Source: an uncultured beta proteobacterium (lineage in GTDB: Bacteria; Pseudomonadota; Gammaproteobacteria; Burkholderiales; Burkholderiaceae_C). Taken from it: 64,000 bases of DNA. This document shows positions 7,541-16,691 of this stretch, in pieces. Below the pieces are notes generated by a model. The model was not told the DNA's origin and searched no databases. It worked only from the letters and a program-made list of their open reading frames with translations. A program made the translations under genes and the position numbers. The stretch spans positions 1 through 64,000 of the forward strand of contig CAILAY010000001.1 in assembly GCA_903832285.1 (NCBI GenBank). The letters are read 5' to 3'. Within the stretch, counting starts at the first letter, position 1. Every line of letters starts with the position of its first letter.

Positions 7541-9148
7541 TTACGAATGGTGCAGCTTGAAACGCTGCAATTTTCCGGTCTGGGTACGAGGGAGTTTTTC
7601 GACGAATTCGACCGCCCTGGGGTACTTGTAGGGCGCAACCGTACGCTTCACAAAATCCTGCAGTGTCTTCACCATCGCCGCATCGGCCACCACGCCCGGG
7701 CGCAGCGAGACAAAGGCCTTCACGATCTGACCGCGCTCCGGATCCGGTTCTCCAATCACTGCGCATTCGGCCACTGACGGATGCAGCATGAGCGCTTCCT
7801 CCACTTCCGGTGCGGCGATGTTGTAGCCCGAAGAAATGATCATGTCGTCGGTGCGCGACTGGTAGAAGAAGTAGCCGTCAGCGTCCATCAGGTAGGCATC
7901 ACCGGTCAGGTTCCAGCCGGCACGCACATAGGTTCTCTGGCGCTCATCGGCCAGATAGCGGCAACCGGTGGGGCCGCGCACTGCCAGCATTCCCACTGTC
8001 CCAACCGGCACCGTCTGGCCGTTGTCGTCCACCACGCGCGCCTCGTAGCCAGGCACCACGCGACCGGTTGCGCCTGAGCGCGCCGAGGCCTCGTCGGCAG
8101 AGATGAAGATGTGCAGCATTTCGGTGGCGCCGATGCCGTCGATCAACTCGATGCCCGTCGCCTCGCGCCACAGTGCTCGGGTGGACGCTGGCAGTGCCTC
8201 TCCGGCCGATACGCAGCGGCGCAGCGAAGTCCTGCGAATCTCGCTGCCGCGCGCTGACAGCGTGCGGTAAGAAGTGGGCGCGGTAAACACCACCGTGGCA
8301 CCAAATTCCTTGATGCCATCGAGCAACTCCGTTGGGCCGGCCTTTTCCAGCATCACAGTCGAAGCGCCTACCGACATGGGAAACAGCAGCAAGCCACCCA
8401 AACCGAAGGTGAATGCCAGCGGCGGGCTGCCGATAAAGACATCCGCGGCAGCGGGCTTGAGCACGTGCTTCGGCCAGCAGGCGCAGATCGCCATCACATC
8501 ACGGTGAAAGTGCATGGTCGCCTTGGGGATGCCGGTGGTGCCGGAGGTGAAAGCGATCAGGCAGGTGTCGTCTGTCGCGGTGTTCACCGTTTCAAAAATC
8601 GTACTCTGGCGCTCCATCGCAGCCTCCAGACTGTCCGGCCCGGAGTAATTGAAATGCCGCAATTGACGCAGCCCGGGAGACGACAGCGCGGCTTGGCGCA
8701 TTTCATCGGACAACGCCGCCTCGCACAGACCATGACTGATCCTGGCTATTTCAAGAATGGGTTTGAGCTCCTTGGCGCGCAGCAAAGGCATGGTGGCCAC
8801 TGCGATACCACCGGCCTTGACGATGCCGAACCAGCAGGCCGCCATCATCGGTGTATTGGACGAATGCAGCAGCACCCGGTTGCCAGCGACCAGCCCCATT
8901 TCTCTGGTCAGCACGTTGGCTATTCTGTTGGCGCGATCCGCCAGATCCTGATAAGTCCAGGACACATTGTGGGCGCGAATGCAAACGCGGTCGCCGCGGC
9001 CTTCAAGGATGTGTCGATCCAGCAATTCGCCGGCGCAATTCAACTGTTCGCCAAACTGCAATTCCGGCAGATTGAAAAGAAAGTCCGGCTGCAGTTCCGG
9101 GGCCGGCAAATTGTCTATCGCAAAAGTGTCAACGTGGGCGCTGGTCAT
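7541..9148 (-). CDS. 2-aminobenzoate-CoA ligase (benzoate-CoA ligase family)
   Basis: ATP-dependent AMP-forming acyl-CoA synthetase of 535 residues. Core motifs are AFTSGTTGIPKATMHFH (ATP loop), GIGATEML, the hinge YQSRTDDMIISSGYNIAAPEVE, and the C-terminal catalytic lysine segment RTQTGKLQR. The overall layout is that of benzoate/2-aminobenzoate-CoA ligases. With kynureninase downstream and the 2-aminobenzoyl-CoA monooxygenase/reductase upstream, anthranilate is the obvious substrate. It follows the acyl-CoA dehydrogenase after a gap of about 90 bases that carries a hairpin (9177-9220), which might tune expression. Confidence 0.92.
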   Translation of the reverse strand: MTSAHVDTFAIDNLPAPELQPDFLFNLPELQFGEQLNCAGELLDRHILEGRGDRVCIRAHNVSWTYQDLADRANRIANVLTREMGLVAGNRVLLHSSNTPMMAACWFGIVKAGGIAVATMPLLRAKELKPILEIARISHGLCEAALSDEMRQAALSSPGLRQLRHFNYSGPDSLEAAMERQSTIFETVNTATDDTCLIAFTSGTTGIPKATMHFHRDVMAICACWPKHVLKPAAADVFIGSPPLAFTFGLGGLLLFPMSVGASTVMLEKAGPTELLDGIKEFGATVVFTAPTSYRTLSARGSEIRRTSLRRCVSAGEALPASTRALWREATGIELIDGIGATEMLHIFISADEASARSGATGRVVPGYEARVVDDNGQTVPVGTVGMLAVRGPTGCRYLADERQRTYVRAGWNLTGDAYLMDADGYFFYQSRTDDMIISSGYNIAAPEVEEALMLHPSVAECAVIGEPDPERGQIVKAFVSLRPGVVADAAMVKTLQDFVKRTVAPYKYPRAVEFVEKLPRTQTGKLQRFKLHHS

Positions 9149-9176
9149 GTCGGGTCTCCATTAACGTGAAGGCACT

Positions 9177-9220
9177 AACTTTGATGACTCGGGGCGCTGG
9201 GTCGCCGAAGCATGAAAGTT
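9177..9220. repeat. Imperfect hairpin repeat (copy A)
   Basis: The 20-base arms AACTTTGATGACTCGGGGCG and the reverse complement of GTCGCCGAAGCATGAAAGTT pair at about 14 of 20 positions around a short loop. A similar element (AACTTT-ATGACTCGG-GC...GTCG-GAAGCATGA) occurs at 25927-25963. It lies between the acyl-CoA dehydrogenase and ligase genes. It could be a post-transcriptional hairpin or a small dispersed repeat; it lacks a T-run. Confidence 0.4.
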
Positions 9221-9239
9221 TGTGCAGCGGGGCTTGGAC

Positions 9240-10418
9240 CTATTTTGTGGCTGGGTGTCCGATGTCCTTGAGCAGTTCGCGCGCAATGATGAGCTGCTGC
9301 ACTTCGGTTGCGCCCTCATAGATGCGCAGCGCACGGATGTCGCGGTACAGCCGCTCCACCGGCTGTTCGCTCACCACCCCCATGCCGCCCCACAACTGCA
9401 CGGCGGCGTCGATCACCTGCTGCGCGCCTTCGGTGGCAACCATCTTGGCCATGGCGGCTTCGCGTGTCACCGTCCGGCCCTGATCACGCTGCCAGGCGGC
9501 GCGGTAGGTGAGCAAGGCGGCACTGTCAATGGTGGTGGCCATTTGCGCCAGCTTGGCCTGCGTCAGCTGAAAGTCGGCGAGAGTCTGGCCAAACATATTG
9601 CGCGTCGTGGCTCGCCGCAAACCTTCGTCCAGAGCGCGGCGGGCAAAACCCAGCGCCGCGGCGGCCACCGATGTACGAAACACGTCCAGCGTACGCATGG
9701 CGATCTTGAAGCCTTCGCCGGGCGCGCCGATGCGCTGACTGAGTGGAATGCGGCAGCCATCGAAGCGCAGTGTGGCGAGAGGGTGCGGAGAGATCACATG
9801 GATGCGCTCCGGCACGCTGAATCCGGGGGTCTCGGCATCCACTATGAAGGCGCTGATGCCGCGCGCACCGGGGGCTTCTCCGCTGCGTGCAAACACCACA
9901 TAGAAGTCGGCAATGCCGCCGTTGGAAATCCATGTCTTGCCTCCGTTGAGAACGGCAGTGTCCCCGTGGATGTGCGCGCTGCACTGCATCGCCGCCACGT
10001 CCGAACCCGCCTCTGGCTCGCTCAGGGCGAACGCCGCGATGGCTTCGCCAGCGGCCACTCGCGGCAGATAGTTTTTCTTTTGCGCGGACGACCCGGCCAG
10101 GCTGATGGCACCCGAACCCAAACCCTGCATCGCAAAGGCAAAATCAGCCAAACCGCTGTGCCGAGCCAGTGTCTCGCGAATCAGGCAGATGCTTCGGGTG
10201 TCGATGGACGCCTTTGCACCGCCGTACTCGGCGCCGCCCACCGCATTCTTCAGCCAACCGCAAGCGCCCAACTGCCGCACGAGAGCGCGGCACTCGGCGT
10301 CCAGATCCTGGCCGTGCGCCTCTTGAATGTTCTGCACGCACCAGTCGTCCAAAGAGCTGGCCAGTGAAGCGTGGTGGGGCTCGAAAAATGGCCAGCTCAG
10401 GTATTGCGTATCGCTCAT
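9240..10418 (-). CDS. Acyl-CoA dehydrogenase
   Basis: 392-residue FAD flavoprotein of the acyl-CoA dehydrogenase family. FAD/substrate segments include [17 protein letters not shown] and [18 protein letters not shown]. The C-terminal [19 protein letters not shown] carries the expected catalytic-position Glu. It forms an alpha,beta double bond in an acyl-CoA and passes electrons to ETF. In the cluster it would act in beta-oxidation of the alicyclic or ring-opened intermediate. It sits 24 bases downstream of the enoyl-CoA hydratase gene. Confidence 0.93.
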   Translation of the reverse strand: MSDTQYLSWPFFEPHHASLASSLDDWCVQNIQEAHGQDLDAECRALVRQLGACGWLKNAVGGAEYGGAKASIDTRSICLIRETLARHSGLADFAFAMQGLGSGAISLAGSSAQKKNYLPRVAAGEAIAAFALSEPEAGSDVAAMQCSAHIHGDTAVLNGGKTWISNGGIADFYVVFARSGEAPGARGISAFIVDAETPGFSVPERIHVISPHPLATLRFDGCRIPLSQRIGAPGEGFKIAMRTLDVFRTSVAAAALGFARRALDEGLRRATTRNMFGQTLADFQLTQAKLAQMATTIDSAALLTYRAAWQRDQGRTVTREAAMAKMVATEGAQQVIDAAVQLWGGMGVVSEQPVERLYRDIRALRIYEGATEVQQLIIARELLKDIGHPATK

Positions 10419-10442
10419 GGCAGGGGCACCTCTGGTTGAATG

Positions 10443-11306
10443 TCAGTTGCCTTGAAAGACCGGTTTTTGTTTCGCGACAAACGCGTGGTAGGCGCGGCGG
10501 AAGTCCTGCGTCAGCATGCATATGGTTTGCGCCTGCGCCTCCGCCTCGATCGCCTGGTCGATCGACATATTCCATTCCTGGTGCAGCATGGTTTTCGTGA
10601 TGCCGTTGGCAAACGCGGGGCCGGTAGCAATGTCGCTGGCCCAGGCGTGGGCATCAGCCTGCAGCGTCTCGGGGGTGCTCAATCGGTTCAAAAATCCGGC
10701 GCGCTCGGCCTCCTCGCCGCCCACCGCGCGTCCGCTGAAGAGCCAGTCGCTGGCGCGGCCCTGGCCGATGATGCGCGGCAGAATCGCGCAAGCACCCATG
10801 TCGCAGCCGGCCAGACCGACGCGGTTGAAGAGGAACGCGATCTTGCTGCGGGCCGTGCCCAGGCGCAGATCCGAGGCCATGGCGGCAATGGCTCCGGCGC
10901 CAGCGCAAATGCCGTCAATCGCCGCGATGATGGGTTGCGGGCAAGCGCGCATCGCCTTGACCAGGTCACCGGTCATACGGGTGAACATCAGCAGTTCCGG
11001 CGCGGCAAGTTGCACCAGTGGGCCGATGATTTCATGCACGTCGCCTCCTGAACAAAAATTGCCGCCTGCGCCGTTCACCACCACCACCTTGACATCGCTT
11101 GCGTACTTCAATTGACCAAAGAGATCACGCAGCTCAGCGTAGGAGTCGAAGGTGAGCGGGTTCTTGCGCTCGGGACGGTTGAGCGTGATGGTGGCGACGC
11201 CGTCAGCACATTCCCAACGGAAATGCCTGGCCTGATAGCTTGCAAGTGTCATGCGGTTGCCGGCGAGCAAGGCGGGGTCGATGCTGGCGGAGACAGGGGT
11301 GTTCAT
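10443..11306 (-). CDS. Enoyl-CoA hydratase/isomerase
   Basis: Crotonase-fold protein of 287 residues. The motifs [17 protein letters not shown], the oxyanion-hole segment [16 protein letters not shown] and [29 protein letters not shown] are typical. I chose the ATG at 11306 ([14 protein letters not shown]); the frame runs upstream into the MarR gene without family likeness. It should add water across the enoyl-CoA formed in the lower anthranilate pathway, giving the substrate of the dehydrogenase at 5127-6659. It starts 5 bases after the MarR gene. Confidence 0.92.
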   Translation of the reverse strand: MNTPVSASIDPALLAGNRMTLASYQARHFRWECADGVATITLNRPERKNPLTFDSYAELRDLFGQLKYASDVKVVVVNGAGGNFCSGGDVHEIIGPLVQLAAPELLMFTRMTGDLVKAMRACPQPIIAAIDGICAGAGAIAAMASDLRLGTARSKIAFLFNRVGLAGCDMGACAILPRIIGQGRASDWLFSGRAVGGEEAERAGFLNRLSTPETLQADAHAWASDIATGPAFANGITKTMLHQEWNMSIDQAIEAEAQAQTICMLTQDFRRAYHAFVAKQKPVFQGN

Positions 11307-11310
11307 GGAG

Positions 11311-11868
11311 TCAATCCTTGTTCGGGTTGAATGTGTACGGGGGCAGTGCGCTTGCCTGCGATTGGAGAACGTGCACCCGCAGGCGACCGACTTGCTGGTA
11401 TAGCTGCGCCAGGGCCGGTGCGTCAAGGCAGGAGAACAGTTCCAGCACCCACTGCTCGTGCTCCTTGGCCATGAGCTCAAACTGCCGCCGCCCTTTTGGG
11501 GTCAGGTTCAATATCCAGGAGCGTCGATCCGTCGGGCTGTTGGAGCGACTGACAAAACCGTCGCGCTCCAACTCATCCGTGATGGCTGTGACGTTGGCGC
11601 CGGTCACCATCAGGTGGCTGGACAGGTCCTTCATGCGCAGGCCCTCGGGCTTGCGGTAGAGCTGTGCCAAATAGTCAAAGCGCGGCAAAGTGGTGTCGAA
11701 GCGCACGCGCAGACGGCGCCGGATTTCGCTTTCCACTTGCGTGGTGCAGGCCAGCAGGCGCAGCCAGAGTTTGAGTGCCGCATGGTCGCCCACGGCGCTG
11801 CGGGCCTCGAACCCCAATTCATCGGCAGCGTTGAGCAGTGCCAGGTTGGCATCATCTTTCCTGGTCAT
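11311..11868 (-). CDS. MarR-family transcriptional regulator
   Basis: 185 residues with the MarR winged helix-turn-helix: [23 protein letters not shown] is the recognition helix region (shown here as one motif by its ends, LSSHLMV and TDELERDG), followed by the wing [13 protein letters not shown]. Such regulators usually repress catabolic operons and are released by an aromatic acid or its CoA ester. The gene is inside the operon, between the SDR and the hydratase, which implies autoregulation. Likely effectors, by inference, are anthranilate or 2-aminobenzoyl-CoA, and the likely target is the region upstream of 14931. Confidence 0.9.
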   Translation of the reverse strand: MTRKDDANLALLNAADELGFEARSAVGDHAALKLWLRLLACTTQVESEIRRRLRVRFDTTLPRFDYLAQLYRKPEGLRMKDLSSHLMVTGANVTAITDELERDGFVSRSNSPTDRRSWILNLTPKGRRQFELMAKEHEQWVLELFSCLDAPALAQLYQQVGRLRVHVLQSQASALPPYTFNPNKD

Positions 11869-11869
11869 A

Positions 11870-12643
11870 TCAATTCATCACCTCGCCGCCGCACACTGCA
11901 ATGGATTGGCCTGTCATGCTTGACGCACCGGGTCCGGCGAGCCACGCCACGGTATCGGCGACCTCGGTCGGCTGCACCAGTTGTTCCATGGGGTTGTTCT
12001 TCGCCAACTCGGCGAGTGCTTCGATTTCAGTGCGACCGGTTTTTGCCATGATGTTGGCAATGGCTTCCTTGACGATGTCGGTTTGCGTATAGCCGGGACA
12101 GACGGCATTCACCGTGATGCCTTTGGTGGCCAGTTCCAGGGCGAGCGCACGGGTCAGGCCGATGACACCGTGTTTTGCGGCGGTGTAGGCCGATACGTAG
12201 GCGTAGCCGGTGAGGCCCGCTGTGCTGGCGATGTTGATGATGCGTCCTGACCCTGTCGCCAGCATGTCGGGAAGAGCACTTTGAGTGCAGTGAAAAACAC
12301 CCATGAGATTCACGCTGAGCATGCGCTCAAACAGGGCTGCATCCGTTTTCAGGAAGGGCGCACTCTCGGCCTGACCGGCGCTATTCACCAGCACGGCCAG
12401 GGGGCCGAACGCCGCGCGTGCCGCTTCCATTCCGGCATCTACTGACGCACGGTCGCCGACATCCATGGTGACCCCACGACAGACCCTTTCGCCACCCAGC
12501 GAGGCGGTCAGCGCGGACAGCGTTTCAACATTCCGCGCGGTGACGGTGACGCGGTATCCGACCGCCACCAGGCGTCGGGCCACGGCGGCTCCGATGCCGC
12601 GTCCACCGCCTGTGACCAGTGCGTGATGGCCAGCAGCCATCAT
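11870..12643 (-). CDS. Short-chain dehydrogenase/reductase (SDR)
   Basis: 257 residues. It has the nucleotide-binding [15 protein letters not shown] motif, NSAGQAE, the catalytic Ser in NIASTAG, and Tyr/Lys in YTAAKHG (YxxxK). The PGYTQTDI segment is typical of classical SDRs. The ATG at 12643 overlaps the stop of the monooxygenase/reductase gene (ATGA), so the two are translationally coupled. I infer a ring-ketone or hydroxyacyl intermediate of the anthranilate pathway as substrate. The order in the operon, immediately after the dearomatising enzyme, fits an early step. Confidence 0.9.
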   Translation of the reverse strand: MMAAGHHALVTGGGRGIGAAVARRLVAVGYRVTVTARNVETLSALTASLGGERVCRGVTMDVGDRASVDAGMEAARAAFGPLAVLVNSAGQAESAPFLKTDAALFERMLSVNLMGVFHCTQSALPDMLATGSGRIINIASTAGLTGYAYVSAYTAAKHGVIGLTRALALELATKGITVNAVCPGYTQTDIVKEAIANIMAKTGRTEIEALAELAKNNPMEQLVQPTEVADTVAWLAGPGASSMTGQSIAVCGGEVMN

Positions 12644-14931
12644 GCGTTGAGCGCCAGTTGCGCAGCCCGTTCGAGATTGCGTTCCAACTGAATCTTGCCA
12701 CCGACATACTGCTTGGGCCAGGCAACATCGCTGTAACCCTGCTCCGCGGCAGCGTGCAGTGTCCAGGCGGGGTCGGCCAGATGCGGACGGGCCAGGGCGC
12801 ACAGGTCGGCCCGACCGGCTGCGATGATCGTGTTGACATGATCCGCTTCAAAAATGTTTCCGACGGTGATGGTCGGCACGCGCACCTCGTTGCGGATCTT
12901 GTCCGAAAACGGCACCTGGAACATGCGACCGTAGACCGGCTTTTCGTCCTTGCTGACCTGCCCGGATGAAACGTGGATGATGTCCGCGCCTGCATCCTTG
13001 AACAAGCGGGAAATCTCGGCCGCATCGTTCGGCGTGGTTCCGCCGGGTACCCAGTCGTGTGCCGAGATGCGTACCGACATGGGCTTGTCTGCTGGCCACA
13101 CGGCCCGCATGGCATGGAACACTTCGATCGGATAGCGGCAGCGGTTCTCCAGACTGCCGCCGTACTGGTCCGTGCGCTGGTTCGTCAACGGGGATATGAA
13201 CGATGACATCAGGTAGCCGTGCGCTGCGTGGAACTCCACCATGTCAAAGCCAGCGGCGTTGGCGCGCTGGGTGGCGGCGACAAAATCGGCCTTCACCTTG
13301 TCCATGTCGGCACGGGTCATCACCCTGGGCAGTTGCGACACGCCATCCATGAGCGGCAAAGCCGACGGCGCGATCAGCGGCCAGTTGCCACTGTCCAGCG
13401 GTTGGTCAGTTCCGTCCCACGACAGCTTGGTCGAACCCTTGCGTCCGGCATGACCGATTTGCAGGGCCATCTTGGCGCCGCTGTTGGCATGCACGAACGC
13501 GACGATGCGCTGCCATGAGCTTTGCTGCGCTTCATTCCAGATGCCGGTGCAACCAGGCGTGATGCGTCCGTCAGCAGACACGCAAGTCATCTCCGTCATC
13601 ACCAGCGCCGCACCGCCCAGGCCGCGTGCCGTGTAGTGCTGGAAGTGGAAGTCGCCGGGCATGCCATCGGTGGCCGAGTAGGTGCACATGGGCGAGACCA
13701 CGACCCGGTTCGTCAAAGTCATGCCGCGCAGCTTAAAGGGCGTGAACATGGGCGGAATCGGTTTGGCCGGAAGACCGCAGGATTGGGCGAACCAGGTGTC
13801 CACGCTCTCCACATATTTCGGGTCGCGCAGCTTCTGGTTGGCGTGTCCCACGCGCTGGCTGGAGGTCAGCAGCGAGAAGGTGAGCTGCTCGGGCTCCATG
13901 TGCACATAGCGCTCGATGTCCTCGAACCAGGTCATGCGGTTGCGTGCTGCACTCTGCAGCCGGAGCGCTTCGATTTCGCGCTCGGCCTGGTAGCTCGCCA
14001 GGCGCTCGGGCACCGTGCCTTCGGTGCTGTTGAGCACCTTGGTCAGTGAGATCGCATCTTCCATTGCCAGCTTCGTACCGGAGCCTATGGAAAAGTGGGC
14101 GGTATGTGCGGCGTCGCCGATCAAGACGATGTTGTCTTTGTACCAGCGCTCGCACAGCACGCGGTTGAACTTGAGCCACATCGCCGAACCCCGGAGATGG
14201 CGGGCATTGGAGATCAGCTTGTTGCCATCGAGCAGGTCGGCGAAGAGGTTTTCGCAAAAGGCGATGGATTGCTCGGCTTCAAACTTGTCGATGCCGGCCT
14301 TGAGCCACGTCGCTTCGGGGGTTTCAACGATAAAGGTCGACATTTCTTCATTGAAACGGTAGGCGTGCAAGTTGAACCAGCCGAATTCGGTCTCTTTGAA
14401 GGCAAAGGTAAAGGCGTCGAGCTTCTTCTTCGTTCCCAACCAGATGAAGCGGCAAGTGCGCAGGTCGATGCGCGGATTGAAATGCGCCTCGTGCTTGGCG
14501 CGCGTGGTGGAAAACACGCCGTCGGCGCCGACCACAAGGTCGTAATCCCTGGCGTAGCTATCGGGGTTCGAAATTTCCTGTTCCCACACCATCTTCACGC
14601 CCAGTTCGGTGGCGCGGCGCTGGAAGATCTGCAGCATTTTCAGACGGGCTATGCCGCAGAAACCGTGGCCGCCGGAGGTGATTTTGCGACCCTTGAAGTG
14701 GACATCGACGTCATCCCAATGGTGAAAATTGGCCTCGATTTCGTCCACCACCTGAGCGTCAGCTGCGCGGAAACCGTCCATCGTCTTGTCGGAAAACACG
14801 ATGCCCCAACCGAAGGTGTTGTCGGCAGCATTGCGGTCGAACACGGTGACGTCGTGCAACGGGTTCGCCTTCTTCATCAAAATTGCGAAATACAGACCGG
14901 CGGGGCCGCCGCCCAAACATGCAATACGCAT
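12640..14931 (-). CDS. 2-aminobenzoyl-CoA monooxygenase/reductase (two-domain flavoprotein)
   Basis: 763 residues made of two flavin domains. Residues 1-370 are an FAD aromatic hydroxylase ([29 protein letters not shown] and [26 protein letters not shown]). Residues about 395-760 are an old-yellow-enzyme type TIM barrel ([49 protein letters not shown]). This architecture is that of the Azoarcus evansii enzyme that hydroxylates and then reduces the ring of 2-aminobenzoyl-CoA; close relatives are annotated as salicylyl-CoA 5-hydroxylase/oxidoreductase. It is the first gene of the long leftward operon. The neighbouring ligase and kyn genes favour the aminobenzoyl substrate. Confidence 0.95.
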   Translation of the reverse strand: MRIACLGGGPAGLYFAILMKKANPLHDVTVFDRNAADNTFGWGIVFSDKTMDGFRAADAQVVDEIEANFHHWDDVDVHFKGRKITSGGHGFCGIARLKMLQIFQRRATELGVKMVWEQEISNPDSYARDYDLVVGADGVFSTTRAKHEAHFNPRIDLRTCRFIWLGTKKKLDAFTFAFKETEFGWFNLHAYRFNEEMSTFIVETPEATWLKAGIDKFEAEQSIAFCENLFADLLDGNKLISNARHLRGSAMWLKFNRVLCERWYKDNIVLIGDAAHTAHFSIGSGTKLAMEDAISLTKVLNSTEGTVPERLASYQAEREIEALRLQSAARNRMTWFEDIERYVHMEPEQLTFSLLTSSQRVGHANQKLRDPKYVESVDTWFAQSCGLPAKPIPPMFTPFKLRGMTLTNRVVVSPMCTYSATDGMPGDFHFQHYTARGLGGAALVMTEMTCVSADGRITPGCTGIWNEAQQSSWQRIVAFVHANSGAKMALQIGHAGRKGSTKLSWDGTDQPLDSGNWPLIAPSALPLMDGVSQLPRVMTRADMDKVKADFVAATQRANAAGFDMVEFHAAHGYLMSSFISPLTNQRTDQYGGSLENRCRYPIEVFHAMRAVWPADKPMSVRISAHDWVPGGTTPNDAAEISRLFKDAGADIIHVSSGQVSKDEKPVYGRMFQVPFSDKIRNEVRVPTITVGNIFEADHVNTIIAAGRADLCALARPHLADPAWTLHAAAEQGYSDVAWPKQYVGGKIQLERNLERAAQLALNA

Positions 14932-15029
14932 TGCTTTTCTTCCTTTGTAAGCGTGTCAAATGGTTGCCACGGTTGACCGTTCTGTACGATTCCGACGGGC
15001 CCGAATCTATGCAATCTCTTGCCATCGAC

Positions 15030-15057
15030 AGATACTTTACTACTAAATACTTTAGAT
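15030..15057 (-). promoter_or_regulatory. Possible operator region of the anthranilate operon
   Basis: AT-rich patch about 100 bases upstream of the monooxygenase/reductase start. It contains the direct repeat ATACTTTA at 15032-15039 and 15047-15054, and the short inverted repeat CTAAA-TAC-TTTAG at 15043-15055. It stands out from the GC-rich surroundings and is suitably placed for the MarR regulator of the same operon. No convincing -35/-10 pair was found, so this is only a candidate. Confidence 0.3.
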
Positions 15058-15086
15058 GTGAAGAATAAATTCGAAGGATGTCGTAG

Positions 15087-15349
15087 GTATTTACCCCATC
15101 CAAGGTCGACATTCACGCCAGCGTCGGAAAACCTTACAAAATCAACCCGGGAACGGCGGAACGGCCTATCCACCCAACAGCGGTGGCCCCGTTTTTTTTG
15201 ACCCGGACAGTGGCAATGTGCTGGGGGTCGTGAATATGGTCTTTATCAAAGGAACTCGGGAGTCAGCTCTGAGCAACCCGTCTGGCATCAGCTACGCAAT
15301 CCCATCGAAGTTTGTCCAGGAGTTGGTGCATCGGAATACACCGAACTGA
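15087..15349 (+). pseudogene. 3' remnant of a trypsin-like (HtrA-type) serine protease, frameshifted
   Basis: One plus-strand frame from 15087 gives VDIHASVGKPYKINPG. After a one-base slip near 15147-15160, the next frame gives GGTAYPPNSGGPVFF, then GNVLGVVNMVF, SNPSGISYAIPS and a TGA at 15347-15349. NSGGP is the catalytic serine motif, and GISYAIPS is the usual last strand of trypsin-like peptidase domains. The His and Asp parts of the triad are absent: an in-frame TAG at 15084-15086 closes the upstream side. It is a fossil about 85 codons long, lying divergently to the anthranilate operon. Confidence 0.65.
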
Positions 15350-15359
15350 CAGCCGGTGG

Positions 15360-15473
15360 GCGCAGTTCCAGCGCGGCCGCGGCTTCGCGTAGTGCGCTTA
15401 CGCGCACTGAGCCGGTGACCGGTATCAGTTTGCTCGTTTGGCGCAGGATCCATGCGCACATCGTGTCGGGTTG
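15360..15473 (-). pseudogene. C-terminal remnant of an aldo/keto reductase
   Basis: The minus-strand frame gives MCAWILRQTSKLIPV, then TGSVRVSALREAAAALEL. This has the pattern of the last strand and helices of aldo/keto reductases (AWxLRQ...lPIPGt.....LrEaaaA). Nothing upstream resembles the barrel, and the fragment ends ten bases from the protease remnant. It has no plausible start of its own. The family call is from pattern memory over about 35 residues. Confidence 0.4.
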
Positions 15474-15545
15474 TGCGGCGGGGCGCAAACCTGAATGGGT
15501 GCATGGAAGGTCCGAGTTGATGTTGGACAGTTTGCACGAGGTCGC

Positions 15546-16691
15546 TCAAGCGAGAGCGGCGCGCAGCCGTGCCGGGCCCAGCAATTCGGGTGTGAGGCCG
15601 TGGTCCGCGATCGCGTTGGGCAAGGGCAGGCCGCGCACCAGCGCGGCGCAAGCTTGGCCCATTGCGGCCGAGGTCTGGATGCCGTAGCCGCCCTGCGCGG
15701 CGAGCCAGAAGAAGCCCGGTGCCGCCGTGTCAAATCCACCGACCAGATCGCCGTCGGCGACGAAAGAGCGCAGTCCTGCCCAGGTCCGGCTCGGGCGGCG
15801 AATCTGCAAATGGGTCATCTCCTCAATGCGCTGCAGGCCCAGTGCAATGTCGATTTCCTCGGGCTGCACGTCCTGCGGTGGCACCGGGTCGGCGTTCGCG
15901 GGCGAGCCCAGCAACTGTCCGGCGTCGGGCTTCATGTACCAGGATTCGTCCACGCCGATGCACATCGGCCAGTGGCCACAGTTCACTCCCGCAGGTGACG
16001 CAAACACAAAGGCGGAGCGTCGCTTCGGTGTCAGGCCGATGGGTGCGATACCCGCCAATGAGGCGACCTGATCGCACCAGGCACCCGCGGCGTTGATGAT
16101 GACCCCGGCCTGGTAGGTATTTTCGCCGGCCAGTACCTGCCACTGCGCGTTGCTGCGTGTCAGCGCCAGCACTTCGGCGTTGCACACCAGTTGACCGCCA
16201 TGGCGACGCAGGCCGCGCAGGTAGCCCTGGTGCAGGCTGTGCACGTCCATGTCCAGAGCGTCGGGCGCATGGATGGCACCCAACACTTGTTGGGCGCGCA
16301 GTGCGGGCAGCATGGCGCAGGTTTGAGCCGCATCCAGTCGTTGTGCAAGTGGACTCAAGGCGTGCAGCAACTGCCACTCCTGCGCCAGCAGTTCCTCCTG
16401 TCCGGGACGCGCGATGATGAGCGCTCCCCGGGGCGAAAGAATCGGCTGCTCGGTGAAGCCAGCCGGAGGATGTTCGAAGAAGGCGCGGCTGGCCTTCGTG
16501 AGAGCGCGCACCTGCGGCGTGCCGTAGCTCTCGATGAACATCGCAGCTGAGCGGCCGGTGGTGTGGTAACCAGGCTGGGACTCCCGTTCCAGCAGCGTAA
16601 CCCGGCCATGCGGCGCGAGAAAGTAGGCGATGGACGCGCCCGCAATGCCGCCGCCGATGACAAGGAAATCGGTATGCACCGTGTCAGGCAT
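15546..16691 (-). CDS. FAD-dependent D-amino-acid dehydrogenase related to D-arginine dehydrogenase DauA
   Basis: 381 residues. The FAD-binding N-terminus is FLVIGGGIAGASIAYFLAPHG. It follows Pseudomonas DauA closely along its length (ERESQPGYHTTGRSAA, YGTPQVRALTKASRAFF, PKRRSAFVFASP, MKPDAGQLLGSPANADP, TWAGLRSFVADGDLV). With an offset of three residues, the DauA substrate-carboxylate residues Arg222, Arg305, Tyr249 and Tyr53 are kept (R225, R308, Y252, Y56). Glu87, which reads the guanidinium, is Ala90, and His48 is Met51. A D-amino acid with a non-basic side chain is therefore a better guess than D-arginine. The ATG at 16691 overlaps the SDR stop by eight bases. Confidence 0.85.
   Translation of the reverse strand: MPDTVHTDFLVIGGGIAGASIAYFLAPHGRVTLLERESQPGYHTTGRSAAMFIESYGTPQVRALTKASRAFFEHPPAGFTEQPILSPRGALIIARPGQEELLAQEWQLLHALSPLAQRLDAAQTCAMLPALRAQQVLGAIHAPDALDMDVHSLHQGYLRGLRRHGGQLVCNAEVLALTRSNAQWQVLAGENTYQAGVIINAAGAWCDQVASLAGIAPIGLTPKRRSAFVFASPAGVNCGHWPMCIGVDESWYMKPDAGQLLGSPANADPVPPQDVQPEEIDIALGLQRIEEMTHLQIRRPSRTWAGLRSFVADGDLVGGFDTAAPGFFWLAAQGGYGIQTSAAMGQACAALVRGLPLPNAIADHGLTPELLGPARLRAALA

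Noticed and set aside
14954..14959. TTGACA on the minus strand as a -35 box of the anthranilate operon
   Set aside because: It is only about 23 bases from the start codon, leaving no room for a -10 box and leader.
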